A stretch of 64,000 bases of DNA. Origin: Gemmatimonadota bacterium (GTDB lineage: Bacteria; Gemmatimonadota; Gemmatimonadetes; Longimicrobiales; Gaopeijiaceae). Shown here piece by piece: positions 50,907-59,624 of this stretch. Numbering within the stretch: position 1 is the first letter of the stretch; each line of letters opens with the position of its first letter. Location of the stretch: the NCBI GenBank assembly GCA_022826565.1, contig JAJDUP010000031.1:1-64000 (forward strand), written 5' to 3'. The notes under the pieces were generated by a model that saw only the letters and a program-made list of their open reading frames with translations, made no database searches and was not told the origin of the DNA. The position numbers and the translations under genes were made by a program.

Positions 50907-53294
50907 TCACCCCGGCGGCGCCTGGATCTGGTAGTCCGCCGGCGGCTCCAACCCCAACAGATGCTCCACAAAGTAGTCCCAGCGCCGCCGGATCACGTAC
51001 GGCTCGTTCAAGCCGTGGGCCCGATCCGGCAGAATCAGGAAATCGAAGGTCTTGTTGGCGGCGATCAGTGCGTTGGCCACCTGGTATGTCATCGCGGGGT
51101 GCACGTTGTCGTCCATGTCCCCCGTCATGAGGAAGAGCTTGCCCTTTAGGTTGGCGGCCATCGAGGCGTTGACCTGGTTGGCGTAGTTGTCGGTGCCGGC
51201 GACCGTGTCGCGAACGAGCAGGCCCTGGTACTTCTCGGCGTAGGCGGCGTGGTAGGAGCGGTTGTCGTGATTGCCGGCGGTGGAGACGGCGACCTTGAAG
51301 AAGTCGGGGTAGCGGAGGATGGCGTCGGTCGAGGCGAAGCCGCCGCCCGAGTGCCCGTAGATGCCGATGCGGTCGAGGTCGATCCAGGGGTGGCGGGCGC
51401 CGAGCTGCTTGATCGCGGCGATGTGATCGGGGATGCCGTTGTCGCCCATGTTGCCCCAGTAGTTGTCCTGGATGGCCTTGGAGCGGTAGGGGGTGCCGAG
51501 GTGGTCCATCTGGAGGACAATGAACCCGAGTTCGGCCAGCGCGTCCTGGTCGCCGCGCAGCGCCCCGCCCAGCACACCACCACCGAAGTTCCACCGCCCC
51601 ACGCTGCCGATGAAGGGCCCCGGGTAGATGTAGTCGATGACCGGGTAGACTTTCTCGGGGTCGAAGTCCGACGGCTTGTAGATGAGGCCGTACATGGTGG
51701 TGACGCCGTCGCGCGCCTTGTACTCGAAGATCTCGGGGGCGGACCAGCCAGCCTCTTCCAGCCGCGAGACGTCCGCGGTTTCGAGGTCCAGGACGACGCT
51801 GCCGCTGCGGTCGCGCACGACGCTGACGGGCGGCTGGTCGGGGCGCGACCAGGAGTCGACGAAGTAGCGGCCGTCGGGGGTGATGCTGACGGTGTGGTCG
51901 GCGTCCTCGCCGCCGAGCCGGTTGAGGCCGGTTCCGTCCAGGTTGATGGCGTACAGGTCGGCCATGGTGGGGACGCGGCCCGCTTCCATGCCCCGCGCGG
52001 TGAAAAAGATCCGGCCCGCGGCTTCGTCGACGTGCAGGAGGTCGCCGAAGGTCCACGCGCCCTCGGTGACGCGGCCGAGCAGCTCCCCGCCCGAGTCGAA
52101 GCGGTAGAGGTGTCCCCAGCCGTCCCGTTCCGAGAACCAGAGAATCTCGTTGCCGCCGGCGATGACGTCCCAGTTGGGGTAGCCGCCAATGAGGTCGAGG
52201 TTCATCTCGACGTGCGTGGCGCGCTTCTCTTCGAGGATCTGGCGGGCCGCTCCGGTCTCCAGGTCCGCCTCGTACAGGGTGACGGTCTTGCCGCCCCGCG
52301 ATCCCCGCACGAAGTAGAAGCGCTCGCCGCCCTCCTTCCACTTCACCGTCACCCATGTGGAGTCGCGCATGCCCGTGGCGGTGAAGGTCATGTACGGCTG
52401 CGGGTCGGTCTGGAGCTTGACGTTCTCCCCGCTCTCCACTTCGACGACGTGGATGTCGAAGGTGGCGATGATCGAGTCCCCCGGCAGGCCATAGGGATAG
52501 GTGTAGAGCTTGGGCCGCTGGGAGGTCGCCGAGTAGATCGGCATGTGTTCGACGTTGCGCTCGTCCATCCGCTGCACCGCGATGCGGCGCGAGTCGGGAG
52601 ACCACTGGAGGACCGGGGGCGCCTGAATCGCCGCGATGATCTGCGACGGGCGTGGCGCGGTCGTGCCGTAGGACCAGTACTCTTCGCCGTCGGTGGTGAG
52701 CTGGGTGGAGTCGCCGCCCTCGGCCGGGCGCACCCACAGGTTGTGCTCGTGCACGAAGGCTTCGAGGCTGCCGTCGGGCGAGCGGACGAACGGCGTGCGG
52801 TTGACGAGGGTGTCGCCGGTCTCGCACGTGTACGCGCCGATATCGCAGGTGAAGCCGCGCTTGTTGGCGTTGAAGCGGATCGTGCGCTCGTCGGGCACAC
52901 CTCCGTCTCCGTCGGCGAATTCGAAGGTGCGGAAGGGCAGCTTGCGTCCCTCGAAGGCGGTGTCGGCGGCAAGTGACATCGCCGAAGCCAGCCGGTCGTG
53001 GTCGAAGAGCAGGGTGCGCGAGCCGCGGGCCGGGTCGGCGAGGACGAACTCGGCCCCGTCATTCGTCTGGTTGCGATACCAGAAGCGGTTGCCGCCGGCC
53101 ATCCACTGCGGCGCCACCGCCCCTCCGCTGATGAGCGGATTCACGTTCCAGGCGAGGAGGCGCTCGGCGCGGTGGTAGCGGGTGGGGTCGATCTGCTGGG
53201 CGTCGGCGAGCGGCGCGGTGCCGAGGCACAGGGCGGCGATGGCGAGGCCAAGGCGCTGCGGTCGAAGTGCGGCAAGTCGTCGTCGGGGTGACAT
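50907..53294 (-). CDS. Dipeptidyl-peptidase IV-like S9 peptidase
   Basis: A 795-residue exported serine peptidase with a signal ending APLADAQQ. The DPP-IV N-terminal propeller (VLQWSPDSRRIAVQRMDERN; DLYAINLDGTGLNRLGG) precedes the α/β-hydrolase domain. The latter has nucleophile Ser in GIYGHSGGGFASTDAILRYP, Asp in MTGDMDDNVHPAMT and His in LPDRAHGLNEPY. It releases dipeptides from peptides, or proteins of related specificity. The start is ATG 53292-53294. It lies upstream of the DUF5107 gene on the same strand and could share its transcript. Confidence 0.93.
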   Translation of the reverse strand: MSPRRRLAALRPQRLGLAIAALCLGTAPLADAQQIDPTRYHRAERLLAWNVNPLISGGAVAPQWMAGGNRFWYRNQTNDGAEFVLADPARGSRTLLFDHDRLASAMSLAADTAFEGRKLPFRTFEFADGDGGVPDERTIRFNANKRGFTCDIGAYTCETGDTLVNRTPFVRSPDGSLEAFVHEHNLWVRPAEGGDSTQLTTDGEEYWSYGTTAPRPSQIIAAIQAPPVLQWSPDSRRIAVQRMDERNVEHMPIYSATSQRPKLYTYPYGLPGDSIIATFDIHVVEVESGENVKLQTDPQPYMTFTATGMRDSTWVTVKWKEGGERFYFVRGSRGGKTVTLYEADLETGAARQILEEKRATHVEMNLDLIGGYPNWDVIAGGNEILWFSERDGWGHLYRFDSGGELLGRVTEGAWTFGDLLHVDEAAGRIFFTARGMEAGRVPTMADLYAINLDGTGLNRLGGEDADHTVSITPDGRYFVDSWSRPDQPPVSVVRDRSGSVVLDLETADVSRLEEAGWSAPEIFEYKARDGVTTMYGLIYKPSDFDPEKVYPVIDYIYPGPFIGSVGRWNFGGGVLGGALRGDQDALAELGFIVLQMDHLGTPYRSKAIQDNYWGNMGDNGIPDHIAAIKQLGARHPWIDLDRIGIYGHSGGGFASTDAILRYPDFFKVAVSTAGNHDNRSYHAAYAEKYQGLLVRDTVAGTDNYANQVNASMAANLKGKLFLMTGDMDDNVHPAMTYQVANALIAANKTFDFLILPDRAHGLNEPYVIRRRWDYFVEHLLGLEPPADYQIQAPPG

Positions 53295-53366
53295 GGGATA
53301 CCTGTTGGGTAAGTTGGGTGGGGCCCTGAACCGGGGTCGGCGAAATCACACCGATCACAGGTAGTC

Positions 53367-54158
53367 ATGTATTCAGCCACACGGAGGATGGCGTCAAGCG
53401 GACGCGGGGAGACCGCGGACCGGTGCGGACCGACTTCAGTCGGGTGCGCAACGTCGGGCGCGAGCGCAGGAACCCCGGGAAGACGCGGGGGCGCCGGGTG
53501 GAAGTCGTTCGCGGTGCTGCCGGCGCTGGTCATCCTCGGGTCGGCGACCGGGGCCCTGCCGACCGCGGGGCAGGCGACGGAACGACTGACCGGCCTGTTC
53601 GCGGGGCGCATCGACTCCGAGCAGGTCTGGAATCCCGTGGTGGAGACCGCCCGGCGCTCCGGCTTCGTTGTGGGGGCCTTCGTCGACGTCCCGACCCCCA
53701 TGGCCGCCCTCCGCGTTCGGGCCGACGGCGGGTTCGCGAGACGCGGGGGGTTCGTGCTGAGCGACATCCGCGGCAATGCCCTCGATGGAGAGGTGCAGAG
53801 CGAATACGTGATCTTCCAGCTTCAGGCGAAGGTGGCGGTAGCGGTCGGTCCGGTGCATGTCTTCGCCGCCGGCGGCCCGGGGTTCGACTACCTGATGCGG
53901 AGCCGGGAGGATCCACTGCTCGGCCAGGTGCTGGTGGACAAGCACGCCACGGTGTTCAATGTGGTTGGCGCGGCTGGCGCCGGTGTTCGCATCGGCTCGG
54001 GGCTGGTGGCGGAGGTGGAGGGCCGCTGGGTCCGGGGATTGAGCAACGCCTATTCGGGGCCGTCTGCAACGGTGCGGAATCGGTCGCAGGAATGGGTGGT
54101 GCGGTTGTCGCGGGTGCGTCCCGCGAGCGCGGCGGCCGGGGGTGGCGGAGGTGGCTGA
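53367..54158 (+). CDS. Outer-membrane β-barrel-like protein
   Basis: A frame of 263 residues with a long charged N-terminus before a hydrophobic stretch (FAVLPALVILGSATGALPTA) that looks like the true signal, so the start is uncertain. Alternating β-strands follow (VVGAFVDVPTPMAALRVRAD; FQLQAKVAVAVGPVHVFAAG; FNVVGAAGAGVRIGSGLVAE), and the last strand ends in Arg/Ala. The pattern fits a porin-family 8-stranded barrel. Divergent from the DPP-IV gene at 53294. Confidence 0.6.
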   Translation: MYSATRRMASSGRGETADRCGPTSVGCATSGASAGTPGRRGGAGWKSFAVLPALVILGSATGALPTAGQATERLTGLFAGRIDSEQVWNPVVETARRSGFVVGAFVDVPTPMAALRVRADGGFARRGGFVLSDIRGNALDGEVQSEYVIFQLQAKVAVAVGPVHVFAAGGPGFDYLMRSREDPLLGQVLVDKHATVFNVVGAAGAGVRIGSGLVAEVEGRWVRGLSNAYSGPSATVRNRSQEWVVRLSRVRPASAAAGGGGGG

Positions 54159-54196
54159 GCCCGCAATGGCAGATTCCATAGCCAGGGAGAACCAGG

Positions 54197-54610
54197 ATGG
54201 ACGAACGCGTGGTCGAGAAGGTGGTGGACTTCGAGGTGGACATCGACAGGGTGTGGGAGGCGATCACCGACCCGGACGAGCTGGCGCAGTGGTTCGGAGA
54301 CGAGGCCGAGGTCGACCTCAGGCCGGGCGGCGATGTCTTCATGACCTGGGAGAACCACGGGCGCTATGCGATTCGCATCGATGAGGTCGATGCGCCGGAG
54401 CGGCTCGTGTGGAGCTGGGTGCACGAGCCGGGCGTCGCCTTCGAGGACGCGCCGGCCACCCGCGTCGAATGGACGCTGCATCCCGCGGCGGACGGCGGCA
54501 CCACCCTGCACCTTCGCGAGACGGGCTTCCTGACGGACCTGCACCGGGGGCAGAACGACGAGGGGTGGGATGCGGAGCTGGGCGAGTTGTCGGCTCTGTT
54601 GGGCAGCTGA
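54197..54610 (+). CDS. SRPBCC / AHSA1-type protein
   Basis: A 137-residue protein beginning MDERVVEKVVDFEVDIDRVW. The SRPBCC signature is ITDPDELAQWFGDEAEVDLR, RPGGDVFMTWENHGRYAIR and RVEWTLHPAADGGTTLHLRE. These small proteins bind hydrophobic ligands or act as chaperone activators. ATG 54197 is preceded by GGGAGAACCAGG. The next gene starts 170 bp later, so it is probably alone. Confidence 0.8.
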   Translation: MDERVVEKVVDFEVDIDRVWEAITDPDELAQWFGDEAEVDLRPGGDVFMTWENHGRYAIRIDEVDAPERLVWSWVHEPGVAFEDAPATRVEWTLHPAADGGTTLHLRETGFLTDLHRGQNDEGWDAELGELSALLGS

Positions 54611-54779
54611 AGCGTCGGTCAGGGCCGGTTCCGGCGCCAGCCGGTCCCATCGGAGCATGCAGCTGTCCCACGCAATCCCCGCGGAACCGAGGCGGGCCCC
54701 TAGCGCGATCCCTACTCTCGGTAACACTTTTTTCAGATCCCGACCGGGATCCTGAACCACTCAGCTTCGAGGCAACACG

Positions 54780-55937
54780 ATGGTCCGTACTACGTCAACT
54801 CTGCTTTTCACCACTGCGCTTCTCGCGGTCGCGGCGCCGGCCTGCAGCCAGTCCGACATCGTCCGCACCGCCTTCCACGACTACCGCGTGGTCGAGGTGG
54901 CCGACGGATTCGTGGTCCCCTGGTCGATCGCCTTCCTGCCGGACGGCGACATGCTGGTGACCGAGCGCCCGGGACGGCTGCGCATCGTGCGTAACGGCAT
55001 GCTCCTCCCCGACCCGGTTCCTGGGATTCCGGAGGTCGTGGCGAGGGGCCAGGGCGGACTCCTCGAAGTGCTGCCCCACCCCGACTTCGCGTCGAACCGG
55101 CTGATCTACATCAGCTACTCGAAAGCCACCGGCAACTCGCCCGGCGGCACCACCTCCGTGATCCGCGGGACCTTCGAGAACGACCGCTTCACCATGACCG
55201 ACGAGATCTTCGAGGCGGTTTCCGAGGGCAACGGCCACTACGGGTGCAAGCTCGCCTTCGACGACGAAGGCTACCTGTTCCTCTCGGTCGGCGACCGGCA
55301 GGCCCGGCCGGCCGGCGACCTCGCGGCCCACCCGGCCCAGGACCTCTCGAACCACCACGGCGTGATCGTGCGGCTGCACGACGACGGCCGCATCCCCGAC
55401 GACAATCCGTTCGTGGGACAGGCGGGCGCGCGGCCCGAGATCTGGAGCTACGGCCACCGCAATCCGCAGGGGCTCGCAATCCAGCCCGGCACCGGCGCCG
55501 TCTGGTCGACTGAGCATGGCCCCCAGGGCGGCGACGAGGTCAACCTCTCCACCCCCGGCGCCAACTACGGCTGGCCCGTGATCGGTTACGGGGTGAACTA
55601 CCGCTCCGGCAGCATCATCCACGAATCCACGCACATGGAAGGCATGGAGCAGCCCGAGCACATCTGGGTGCCGTCGATCGGGGCGTCCGGCCTGGCCTTC
55701 TACACCGGCGACAAGTTCCCCGAGTGGCAGGGCAACCTGCTCGCGGGCGGGCTGGCCGGCCAGAACATCGACCGGCTCACCATCGAGGACGGCCAGGTCG
55801 TGGCGAGCGAGACGATCCTGCGCGGCATGGGCCGCGTGCGCGATGTCCGCCAGGGCCCCGACGGGTTCATTTACGTGGCCCTCGAGGCCCGCGGCGATGG
55901 CCAGACCCCGATCGTAAGGCTGGAGCCGGTGGGATAA
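54780..55937 (+). CDS. PQQ-dependent aldose-sugar dehydrogenase-like protein
   Basis: A 385-residue exported protein with a signal ending PACSQS. Family motifs are PWSIAFLPDGDMLVTERPGR, GQGGLLEVLPHPDFASNRLI, CKLAFDDEGYLFLSVGDR, SYGHRNPQGLAIQPGTGAVW and EHGPQGGDEVNLSTPGANYG. They match the soluble aldose/glucose dehydrogenase (YliI/Asd) group, calcium- and PQQ-dependent, which oxidises periplasmic sugars. It is the second PQQ dehydrogenase of the window and is a different lineage from the 15030 gene. Its stop overlaps the hairpin repeat at 55936. Confidence 0.9.
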   Translation: MVRTTSTLLFTTALLAVAAPACSQSDIVRTAFHDYRVVEVADGFVVPWSIAFLPDGDMLVTERPGRLRIVRNGMLLPDPVPGIPEVVARGQGGLLEVLPHPDFASNRLIYISYSKATGNSPGGTTSVIRGTFENDRFTMTDEIFEAVSEGNGHYGCKLAFDDEGYLFLSVGDRQARPAGDLAAHPAQDLSNHHGVIVRLHDDGRIPDDNPFVGQAGARPEIWSYGHRNPQGLAIQPGTGAVWSTEHGPQGGDEVNLSTPGANYGWPVIGYGVNYRSGSIIHESTHMEGMEQPEHIWVPSIGASGLAFYTGDKFPEWQGNLLAGGLAGQNIDRLTIEDGQVVASETILRGMGRVRDVRQGPDGFIYVALEARGDGQTPIVRLEPVG

Positions 55938-55983
55938 TGTAAGCCCGACATTACATAATGTCGTGCAAACATTACATTTCTCG
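55936..55983. repeat. AT-rich hairpin repeat, copy 3
   Basis: Opens AATGTAAGC right at the dehydrogenase stop, carries the perfect stem GACATTA-CA-TAATGTC at 55947-55962, and ends TTACATTTCTCG, the same flank as copy 2. Confidence 0.7.
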
Positions 55984-56044
55984 CGCCCAGGGGCTCGCGC
56001 GAGACGGGCTGTAGCGATGGATTCGTAAAGCGAGATCCGGCGCA

Positions 56045-56461
56045 ATGATCGACTACACGAAGTTTCGATTGTCGTTGAAGAGGCTGGAGGAACAGTACGA
56101 GAACTATCGCCACCTCGACCCGTCGCTCCCGCGTCTCACCCACGAGGCCGTCCCGGAGTCGGTCATTCAGAGATTCGAGACGTGCTTCGACTCACTCTGG
56201 AAAGTGCTGAAGCGATACATGGCGGAGGAGTTGGGCGTCCCGGACCTTCCCAATAGTCCCAAGCCCCTTCTGAGATTGGCCAACGAGAACAACCTGCTCA
56301 CGGCTCCCGTCGAGGCCTGGCTGGACTACGCCGGACACCGCGTGGACACATCCCACGACTGCAGTGTCGAAAAGGCGGCTCGTTGCCTGGAAGTAATCCC
56401 GGGCTTCATTCAAGGCGCGATCGAGTTGTACCAGACGATGACTGGCCGGAGTTGGGAGTGA
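56045..56461 (+). CDS. HepT-like nucleotidyltransferase substrate-binding protein
   Basis: A 138-residue all-helical protein (LSLKRLEEQYENYRHLDPSL; VIQRFETCFDSLWKVLKRYM; EVIPGFIQGAIELYQTMTGR) of the HI0074 / HepT nucleotidyltransferase-substrate-binding family. It is encoded with an MntA-like gene whose start overlaps its stop. Such HEPN-type pairs act as toxin-antitoxin modules in which MntA neutralises HepT. The HEPN Arg-x4-6-His motif was not clearly found, so activity as a toxin is uncertain. Confidence 0.78.
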   Translation: MIDYTKFRLSLKRLEEQYENYRHLDPSLPRLTHEAVPESVIQRFETCFDSLWKVLKRYMAEELGVPDLPNSPKPLLRLANENNLLTAPVEAWLDYAGHRVDTSHDCSVEKAARCLEVIPGFIQGAIELYQTMTGRSWE

Positions 56462-56763
56462 CCTCGGGAATCGATCTTACCGCCACTCAGCGCCGAGCCG
56501 TTCTGCGCCTGATCCAGGCCTACCTTCCACGCACGCAGGTCTGGGCCTACGGATCGCGAGTGAAGCGAACGTCCAATCCTTCATCCGATCTTGACCTGGT
56601 GGCGTTTTCGGATCCGCGTCAAGGACGCCAGATCGCGGACCTGCGGGAAGCGTTCGAGGAAAGTGATCTCCCGTTTCGGGTGGACGTGCTCGTATGGGAG
56701 GACTTGCCCCAGTCGTTTCGGGAGGAGATCGAGCGGGATCATGTAGTGCTCACATCTTCCTGA
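56458..56763 (+). CDS. MntA-like minimal nucleotidyltransferase
   Basis: A 101-residue nucleotidyltransferase starting GTG 56458 with GGGAG just before it and overlapping the HepT-like stop as GTGA. It has the catalytic GSRVKRTSNPSSDLDLVAFS (Gly-Ser...Asp-x-Asp) and a downstream FRVDVLVWED with a third acidic position. This is the MNT/HI0073 type and is the expected partner of the gene upstream. The 3' end overlaps the serine hydrolase gene on the other strand by 14 bp. Confidence 0.85.
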   Translation: MTSGIDLTATQRRAVLRLIQAYLPRTQVWAYGSRVKRTSNPSSDLDLVAFSDPRQGRQIADLREAFEESDLPFRVDVLVWEDLPQSFREEIERDHVVLTSS

Positions 56764-58741
56764 ACAGCACCCCCCGCGTCCGCCCGTTCGAGACGGTGAA
56801 CCCCGTGATGCGCCCGTTCCCTGCGCGCTGGAACGCGATGGTGTTGAGGAAGACCACGGACCCCGAGAAGTCGTCGCCGCCGGTGTGCCGCAGCGGAAGC
56901 GGCTCCGCCGCATCGATGTGGCGCAGCACCAGGCCTCCATCGTCCACCGCGACTTCGTAGAAGGTCTCCAGCTCGTCGGAGAAGTAGCGGCCGACGTACT
57001 CCGTCAGCGCCTCGGCAGCGAGTTCCGTCCGCTCCACCCGCCGCAGCGCCATCTCGAGTCCGGCCTGGGCCATGGTACCCGTCCGGGCGGTGCCGTCGGC
57101 CTCGAAGTCGAAGGTCAATGCGGCGTCGGCGGCCGCGATCGCGAGCGTCGACTCCGAGGTCGGCCGCGCCACCGTCCTCCCCTGCCCCTGCGGCTCCACG
57201 AACACATCACCATCCTCGACCGTCACCGACATCGGCAGGGAGATGCCCTGAACCTCGATCACCCAGTCCCCGGCCAGCGCCTCCTTGCGCGCGTCCGACA
57301 TACCGCCTCCCTCACCGGCCACCTCGCCGTCGTCGGCAACCGCATCCTCCTCCGCCAGCTCGGGGAAGAACAGCTGCGCGATCCGCTCCCCGACCGACAG
57401 GTCGAACGAGGCGTGGTTGCTCATGACGATCACGCCGCTCTCGAGCTCGGGGAGATAGCCCAGGTAGGCCCGGTGCGAGACGTCGCCGCCGGTGTGCGAG
57501 TACAGGGTGTGGCCGCCCAGCTCGCCGAGCCCGAGGCCGAGCCCGTAGTTGGTTGAATCGCCCGACTCCAGGATCGCCGTCGTGACCAGCGCCTCGATCG
57601 CCTCGGCCCCGCCCAGCGTCGCGTCGCGGTAGTTGAGCATCCAGCGCGCGAGGTCGTCGACGGTGGTGTAGACCCCGCCTGCCCCGGCCGACGCCGCCAG
57701 GTCCCGTGTGGTGCGGAAACCGCCGCCCTCGACGGGGGTGTACCCCTGGGCGCTCCCGGGGATGAGCTCGCCCTGCACCATCTTCATCCGCGTGTCGGTC
57801 ATCCCCAGCGGCTCGAAGACGTGCTCGCGCATGTAGTCCGCAAACCCCTGCCCGGACGCGCGTTCGATCGCCAGCGACACCAGGATGTACCCCGTGTTGT
57901 TGTAGTTCCACTCGGTGTTGGGGGCCGCCTGCAGCTCGGGTTGCCGCTGCACGACCGTGATCGCGCGCTCGCGCGCAAACGCGTCCTCGCCCTCCATCCC
58001 CGTGATCGGCAGCAGGTTGTAGATCTCGCGATATCCGCCCGTGTGGTTCAGCAGCTGTCGGATCGTGATCGGCGCGCCGAAGTCGGGCAGTTCGGGGATG
58101 TGGGCGCGGATGTCGTCGTCGATCGAGAGCTTGCCCCGTGTCTGGAGGAGGAGAGCGCCCATGGCCGTGAACTGCTTGGTCACCGACCCGATGTTGGAGA
58201 TGGTGCCCCGCTCCCAGGCGATTCCGTGCGTGAGGTTCGCCATTCCGTAGGCGCGAACCAGGTCCAGCTCGCCGTCATCGACGACGCCGATCACGACGCC
58301 CGGGCGGTCGCCGCCGTCGTATGGGGCCATCATCTGGTCGAGGCGGTTGTCGGGGTTGCGCGCGACCCGCTCCACGCGCTGCAGCACGATCTCGTAGCTG
58401 CCGGAGCCCTCCTCGAAGGGCGCCACCTCGATCACGTACGTGCCCTCGGCCGCGGTCTCGAAGGTGAAGATCTCGGGGCCGCGGGCGATGGCATCCGTGG
58501 ACCGCAGCGTCTCTCCTGCCGGGTCCCTGACCGTCACCACCACGTCGACATCGATCTGCTCGACCTCGCCGTAGACGAAGGCGCCCAACCTGAGGTCGAC
58601 GGTGTAGATGTCGCTTTCGCCCGCCGCGAGGGTCCCGGCAACCGCGCGGCCCTCGCGCAGGGTGCGGGATTCCTGGGCGTGGGCGGCGCCCGCGAGCACG
58701 GTGAGGAGGGTGAGGGTCGCACAGGCAGCGGTGCTTCGCAT
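56750..58741 (-). CDS. Serine hydrolase (β-lactamase fold) with N-terminal β domain
   Basis: A 663-residue exported enzyme from ATG 58739-58741, with AAGGA about 10 bases upstream; ATG 58748-58750 is an alternative. The signal peptide ends AGAAHAQ. A β-sandwich of the pre-peptidase C-terminal type (residues about 20-120, GAFVYGEVEQIDVDVVVTVR) is followed by the catalytic domain: SVTKQFTAMGALLL (SxxK), WNYNNTGYILVSLA (YxN) and LYSHTGGDVSHRAYL (HTGG box). A final β domain completes the protein. It is probably a peptidase or esterase. It ends convergently on the MntA-like gene. Confidence 0.88.
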   Translation of the reverse strand: MRSTAACATLTLLTVLAGAAHAQESRTLREGRAVAGTLAAGESDIYTVDLRLGAFVYGEVEQIDVDVVVTVRDPAGETLRSTDAIARGPEIFTFETAAEGTYVIEVAPFEEGSGSYEIVLQRVERVARNPDNRLDQMMAPYDGGDRPGVVIGVVDDGELDLVRAYGMANLTHGIAWERGTISNIGSVTKQFTAMGALLLQTRGKLSIDDDIRAHIPELPDFGAPITIRQLLNHTGGYREIYNLLPITGMEGEDAFARERAITVVQRQPELQAAPNTEWNYNNTGYILVSLAIERASGQGFADYMREHVFEPLGMTDTRMKMVQGELIPGSAQGYTPVEGGGFRTTRDLAASAGAGGVYTTVDDLARWMLNYRDATLGGAEAIEALVTTAILESGDSTNYGLGLGLGELGGHTLYSHTGGDVSHRAYLGYLPELESGVIVMSNHASFDLSVGERIAQLFFPELAEEDAVADDGEVAGEGGGMSDARKEALAGDWVIEVQGISLPMSVTVEDGDVFVEPQGQGRTVARPTSESTLAIAAADAALTFDFEADGTARTGTMAQAGLEMALRRVERTELAAEALTEYVGRYFSDELETFYEVAVDDGGLVLRHIDAAEPLPLRHTGGDDFSGSVVFLNTIAFQRAGNGRITGFTVSNGRTRGVLFRKM

Positions 58742-58827
58742 GTTCGTCATCCTTCGTGGAATTGCCGGGGGGGGGCCCGCCGAGTGCCGGGAGGGAGCCG
58801 CCGAGTGCCGGGGAGGGCCGCGCCGAA

Positions 58828-59463
58828 TCAGCCGCCCTTCGTCCAACGGACCACCTCGATCGCATCCGCATCGCCACACGGCCCATTGAGCGTGATGCCG
58901 CCCTCCACGACCACCTCGTCGCCGGGCTTCAGGTCGCCCAGGTCTCCGTTGAGGGCGTACACGTACTGGTCGTTGTCACGCAGGGTGACGCAGCCCAGCC
59001 CTTCGTCGGTGATGCGGCCGGTGCGCTGGACCATCCCGTCTTCGTTAGTGACGTGGAAGGGGTCGGAGATCCCGATCGGACTGAAGACGCCGTTGAAGAC
59101 GATGAAGACGAGCGGACGCTCCCAATTGGCGTAGCCGGGGACCGTGACCGTGGCCGACACCTCTCCCCAGATCTCCTGCGTGCCCTCGGCGAGGGCCTCG
59201 AAGCCGGCACGCATCGCGCCGACGCCGACGTGGATCCTGGCCTGGGGCGGCAGGTTCTCGGTGTAGACCTCGACGACCGTGCCGACAGGCCCCATGCGCG
59301 GCTCGAGCGACTGGATGTGCCGCAGCGAATCGATGGTGGCGTAGACGCGCCCGGGACGCTGGGCCATCGCATCGGGGACGACCGCGGCCGACAGGAGCGA
59401 GGCGGCGGCGGTCGCAACGACCAGGCGGGCGACGCTGAAACGAGGACGGGTGCGCGTGGACAT
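58828..59463 (-). CDS. Exported β-rich protein, unknown
   Basis: A 211-residue protein with a signal peptide ending PDAMAQ. The mature part has an IPT/TIG-like strand pattern (PRMGPVGTVVEVYTENLPPQ; PLVFIVFNGVFSPIGISDPF) and a C-terminal part with CVTLRDNDQYVYALNGDLGD, LKPGDEVVVEGGITL and a conserved Cys. No function is assigned. Divergent from the oxidase-like gene at 59625. Confidence 0.7.
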   Translation of the reverse strand: MSTRTRPRFSVARLVVATAAASLLSAAVVPDAMAQRPGRVYATIDSLRHIQSLEPRMGPVGTVVEVYTENLPPQARIHVGVGAMRAGFEALAEGTQEIWGEVSATVTVPGYANWERPLVFIVFNGVFSPIGISDPFHVTNEDGMVQRTGRITDEGLGCVTLRDNDQYVYALNGDLGDLKPGDEVVVEGGITLNGPCGDADAIEVVRWTKGG

Positions 59464-59624
59464 TTGGGCACCTCCGACTGCATGGGGTGAGTCCGGTCAC
59501 GGGATCGTGCCATGGGAAGTTGTGTCGCCGGGGCGCTTCGGGCCAGCCCCGGCCCTGTTGCTCGGCGGGCCGGTGGCATCTAACCTCACCGCAATCGGAC
59601 ATTCTCACAGGACTGGAGACCGCG

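Noticed and set aside
51249-52976. Long plus-strand open frame opposite the DPP-IV-like gene
   Set aside because: Shadow of a recognised peptidase; no motif, start site or neighbour support.
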